From the NCBI GenBank assembly GCA_934630495.1, contig CAKTVW010000060.1:1-5859 (forward strand): 5,859 nt of DNA, read 5' to 3'. The DNA comes from an uncultured Oscillospiraceae bacterium. Lineage in GTDB: Bacteria; Bacillota; Clostridia; Oscillospirales; Oscillospiraceae. Both the position numbers and the translations under genes were made by a program. The stretch's first letter is position 1, and each line of letters begins with the position of its first letter. This document shows, in pieces, positions 4,912 through 5,859 of the stretch. The notes under the pieces were generated by a model. The model did no database searches, was not told the origin of the DNA, and was given only the letters and a program-made list of their open reading frames with translations.

Positions 4912-5006
4912 CGCACTATATCTATCCGCAGAACCTCAAGGCTACAACTTTACAGAGGAATTTGCGTATCCCTCCTCTGATATGCATTCATTGCTGCTTT
5001 CAATAA
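4908..5006 (+). pseudogene. PrgI-like secretion-system gene, 3'-truncated after about 13 codons
   Basis: The frame starts MTHYIYPQNLKAT, resembling the N-terminus of PrgI-family proteins, small membrane components of Gram-positive type IV secretion systems normally encoded just before VirB4. A good ribosome site (TGGAGGA, about 4895-4902) and an ATGA overlap with the upstream gene support a genuine start. After codon 13 (about 4946) the DNA becomes the reverse complement of hsdS, and the frame runs 19 further unrelated residues to TAA at 5004-5006. The membrane helices of the family are lost. The PrgI label rests on a short stretch plus gene order, so it is moderate. Confidence 0.55.
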
Positions 5007-5859
5007 TGTTATTTCTAACTTCACCTGAACTAATCCACGGAATTTTCCCACTCCAGTACTTAGGTTCTTTCCTGAGCGGAGTACTTCCATTAGTCACTCG
5101 ACCCACTGCGCCAATTGTACATCTAATCCATTCGTGCCCATTATCTAATACTACAATCTCTGATTTGGCTTGTTCTCTGCTTAATAAGTCTTTTTCTTTT
5201 ACCGGCCAACTAGACGAATAGTTTTTGACATCTATTAAAACCGTGTTATCTATCGCGCCGTGCTCTTCCCGCCATTTCGCAGTCAGTTCACCGGTGAAGG
5301 CCTTGTGGAGAATAGCGGCTTTGCGGGTTTCAAAGCTATCCACCACGGCTTGTGCCTTTTCCTTGGCCTCATCCAGCTTGGCAAACAGACTTTCAATGCG
5401 GTCAACAATGCGCTGCTGCTCGGCGAGAGGAGGGACAGGGACAGGGTATCCCTGAACGAATTTTGGCTGTGCTCTCATTAGCGATCCGCCAACGCCCGAT
5501 ACATTTGAAAGCATATACCCGCGAAAATATGGTGACCGAAAACACCACATTAAATAATTGGAAATTAGTCCGCTATTTCTAATAACAATCCATTCAGACG
5601 AAGCAAGCAAAGAGTGGTCCGTATACTTTGAGACTTTCCAGACCCGATTTATCCGCGGATTGATTTTGCAGAGAAGAACATCGCCTTTTTTGACAGATTG
5701 TTTTGTTGATCCAATATCAGCGCCGAGTACAATCTCCGGGTAGTTGTCTGCGCTGCTCGGAACGCTGTATAACTCAAAAGTCTGATGTTGTCATCGATCG
5801 CTTTGATCTCATATATTTTGTCCAGCGTCAGCAGTTCCTTCAGCTTGACATCTTTGAAG
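4942..5859 (-). CDS. hsdS: Type I restriction-modification specificity subunit HsdS, truncated and frameshifted (probable pseudogene)
   Basis: HsdS gives a type I restriction-modification complex its DNA target. Reading down from 5859, the first target-recognition domain includes YSVPSSADNYPEIV and the strand KKGDVLLCKINPRINRVW, then SEWIVIRNS, ending with PVPVPPLAEQQRIV. A central helical spacer follows (about 5257-5427; IESLFAKLDEAKEKAQ, FETRKAAILHKAFTGELT). The second domain opens at about 5130 with WIRCTIGAVGRVTNGSTP and KIPWISSGEVRNNII and is cut after NSSVKL at the prgI junction, so most of it and the second spacer are missing. Upstream, frame is lost between about 5776 and 5793: the main frame meets TGA at 5791-5793, while the adjoining frame supplies FKDVKLKELL to AIDDNIR. 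The gene start lies beyond the window. No hsdM, hsdR or recombinase is present here. Confidence 0.88.
4944..4950. other. Right junction: prgI start joined to antisense hsdS
   Basis: Plus-strand prgI-like coding ends and minus-strand hsdS coding begins within a few bases. On the minus strand the specificity subunit reads NSSVKL and then stops at once, the TAG being supplied by prgI codons (4942-4944). In related HsdS proteins that motif continues with a sequence such as LPKG, so hsdS is cut mid-domain. Confidence 0.7.
5776..5793 (-). other. Apparent one-base frameshift in hsdS
   Basis: On the minus strand, one frame encodes AIDDNIR up to about 5782 and the next encodes TFELYSVPSS from there. 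Adding one base near the TTTT run (5776-5779 as AAAA on the plus strand) would make one continuous protein. It may be a real mutation, a slippage-prone tract or a sequencing error. Confidence 0.6.

Larger units (their letters stand above)
602..4946 (+). mobile_element. Internal fragment of a Gram-positive integrative conjugative element (mating-channel region)
   Basis: The plus-strand order is VaFE surface protein, DUF4406/DUF7768-like protein, DUF3852-type small membrane protein, TrbL/DUF6045 protein, accessory genes, then a PrgI start. This recalls the type IV secretion cluster of Tn1549-like ICEs in gut Firmicutes, where prgI is followed by a VirB4 ATPase. Both outer genes are cut mid-frame, so this is a slice without ends: no integrase, relaxase, coupling protein or VirB4 is present. 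Assignment rests on protein-family recognition and gene order. Confidence 0.75.

Noticed and set aside
603..4956. ACAGA shared at both ends of the ICE slice (603-607 and 4952-4956) as a target-site duplication
   Set aside because: Five bases recur often by chance, no inverted ends or transposase accompany them, and both ends are mid-gene.
4895..5221. Plus-strand open frame crossing the prgI/hsdS junction
   Set aside because: It is the antisense of hsdS plus a different frame of the acidic gene; the well-placed start is the ATG at 4908 in another frame.
4942..5859. Invertible (phase-variable) hsdS locus
   Set aside because: No second hsdS fragment, inverted repeat pair or recombinase is visible in the window, so it cannot be claimed.

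Overview
The window looks like DNA from a low-to-mid GC gut Clostridia (Bacillota, probably Oscillospiraceae or Lachnospiraceae). The grounds are strong AGGAGG-type ribosome sites, a tRNA gene that encodes its own CCA, and conjugation proteins of the Tn1549/CD1110 type common in gut Firmicutes integrative conjugative elements (ICEs). The taxon is an inference; no marker gene is present. The sequence is a mosaic of three blocks meeting at two sharp junctions.

Block 1 (about 1-605) is tRNA and intergenic DNA. An intact class II tRNA-Ser(CGA) lies at 259-346. A 44-bp copy of its 5' half lies 196 bp upstream at 59-102 and stops exactly at the end of the anticodon loop, as expected for integrase-mediated crossover in a tRNA anticodon loop. 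The recognisable promoter sits before the broken copy. Four hairpins follow the tRNA, at least three of them good intrinsic terminators.

Block 2 (about 605-4946, plus strand) is an internal slice of an ICE mating-channel operon. It holds a 5'-truncated VaFE-repeat, sortase-anchored surface protein; a small DUF4406/DUF7768-like protein with a nucleoside-deoxyribosyltransferase-like fold; a secreted two-helix DUF3852-type, pilin-like protein; a TrbL/VirB6-like (DUF6045) channel protein; a self-contained toxin-antitoxin pair (XRE antitoxin plus short HipA/CtkA-like kinase) with its own promoter, operator-like palindrome and terminator; an unrecognised, very acidic 128-aa protein with a TTG start; and the first ~13 codons of a PrgI-like gene. 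The surface protein would act in cell contact, the DUF3852, TrbL and PrgI proteins in the type IV secretion channel, and the kinase pair in element maintenance. Loss of the surface protein's front and of nearly all prgI, with no VirB4 in view, means this slice alone cannot conjugate.

Block 3 (about 4946-5859, minus strand) is a type I restriction specificity subunit (hsdS). It is cut off inside its second target-recognition domain by the junction with prgI, and it has an apparent one-base frameshift in its first domain. The junctions could be real rearrangements or assembly joins; the sequence alone cannot decide.
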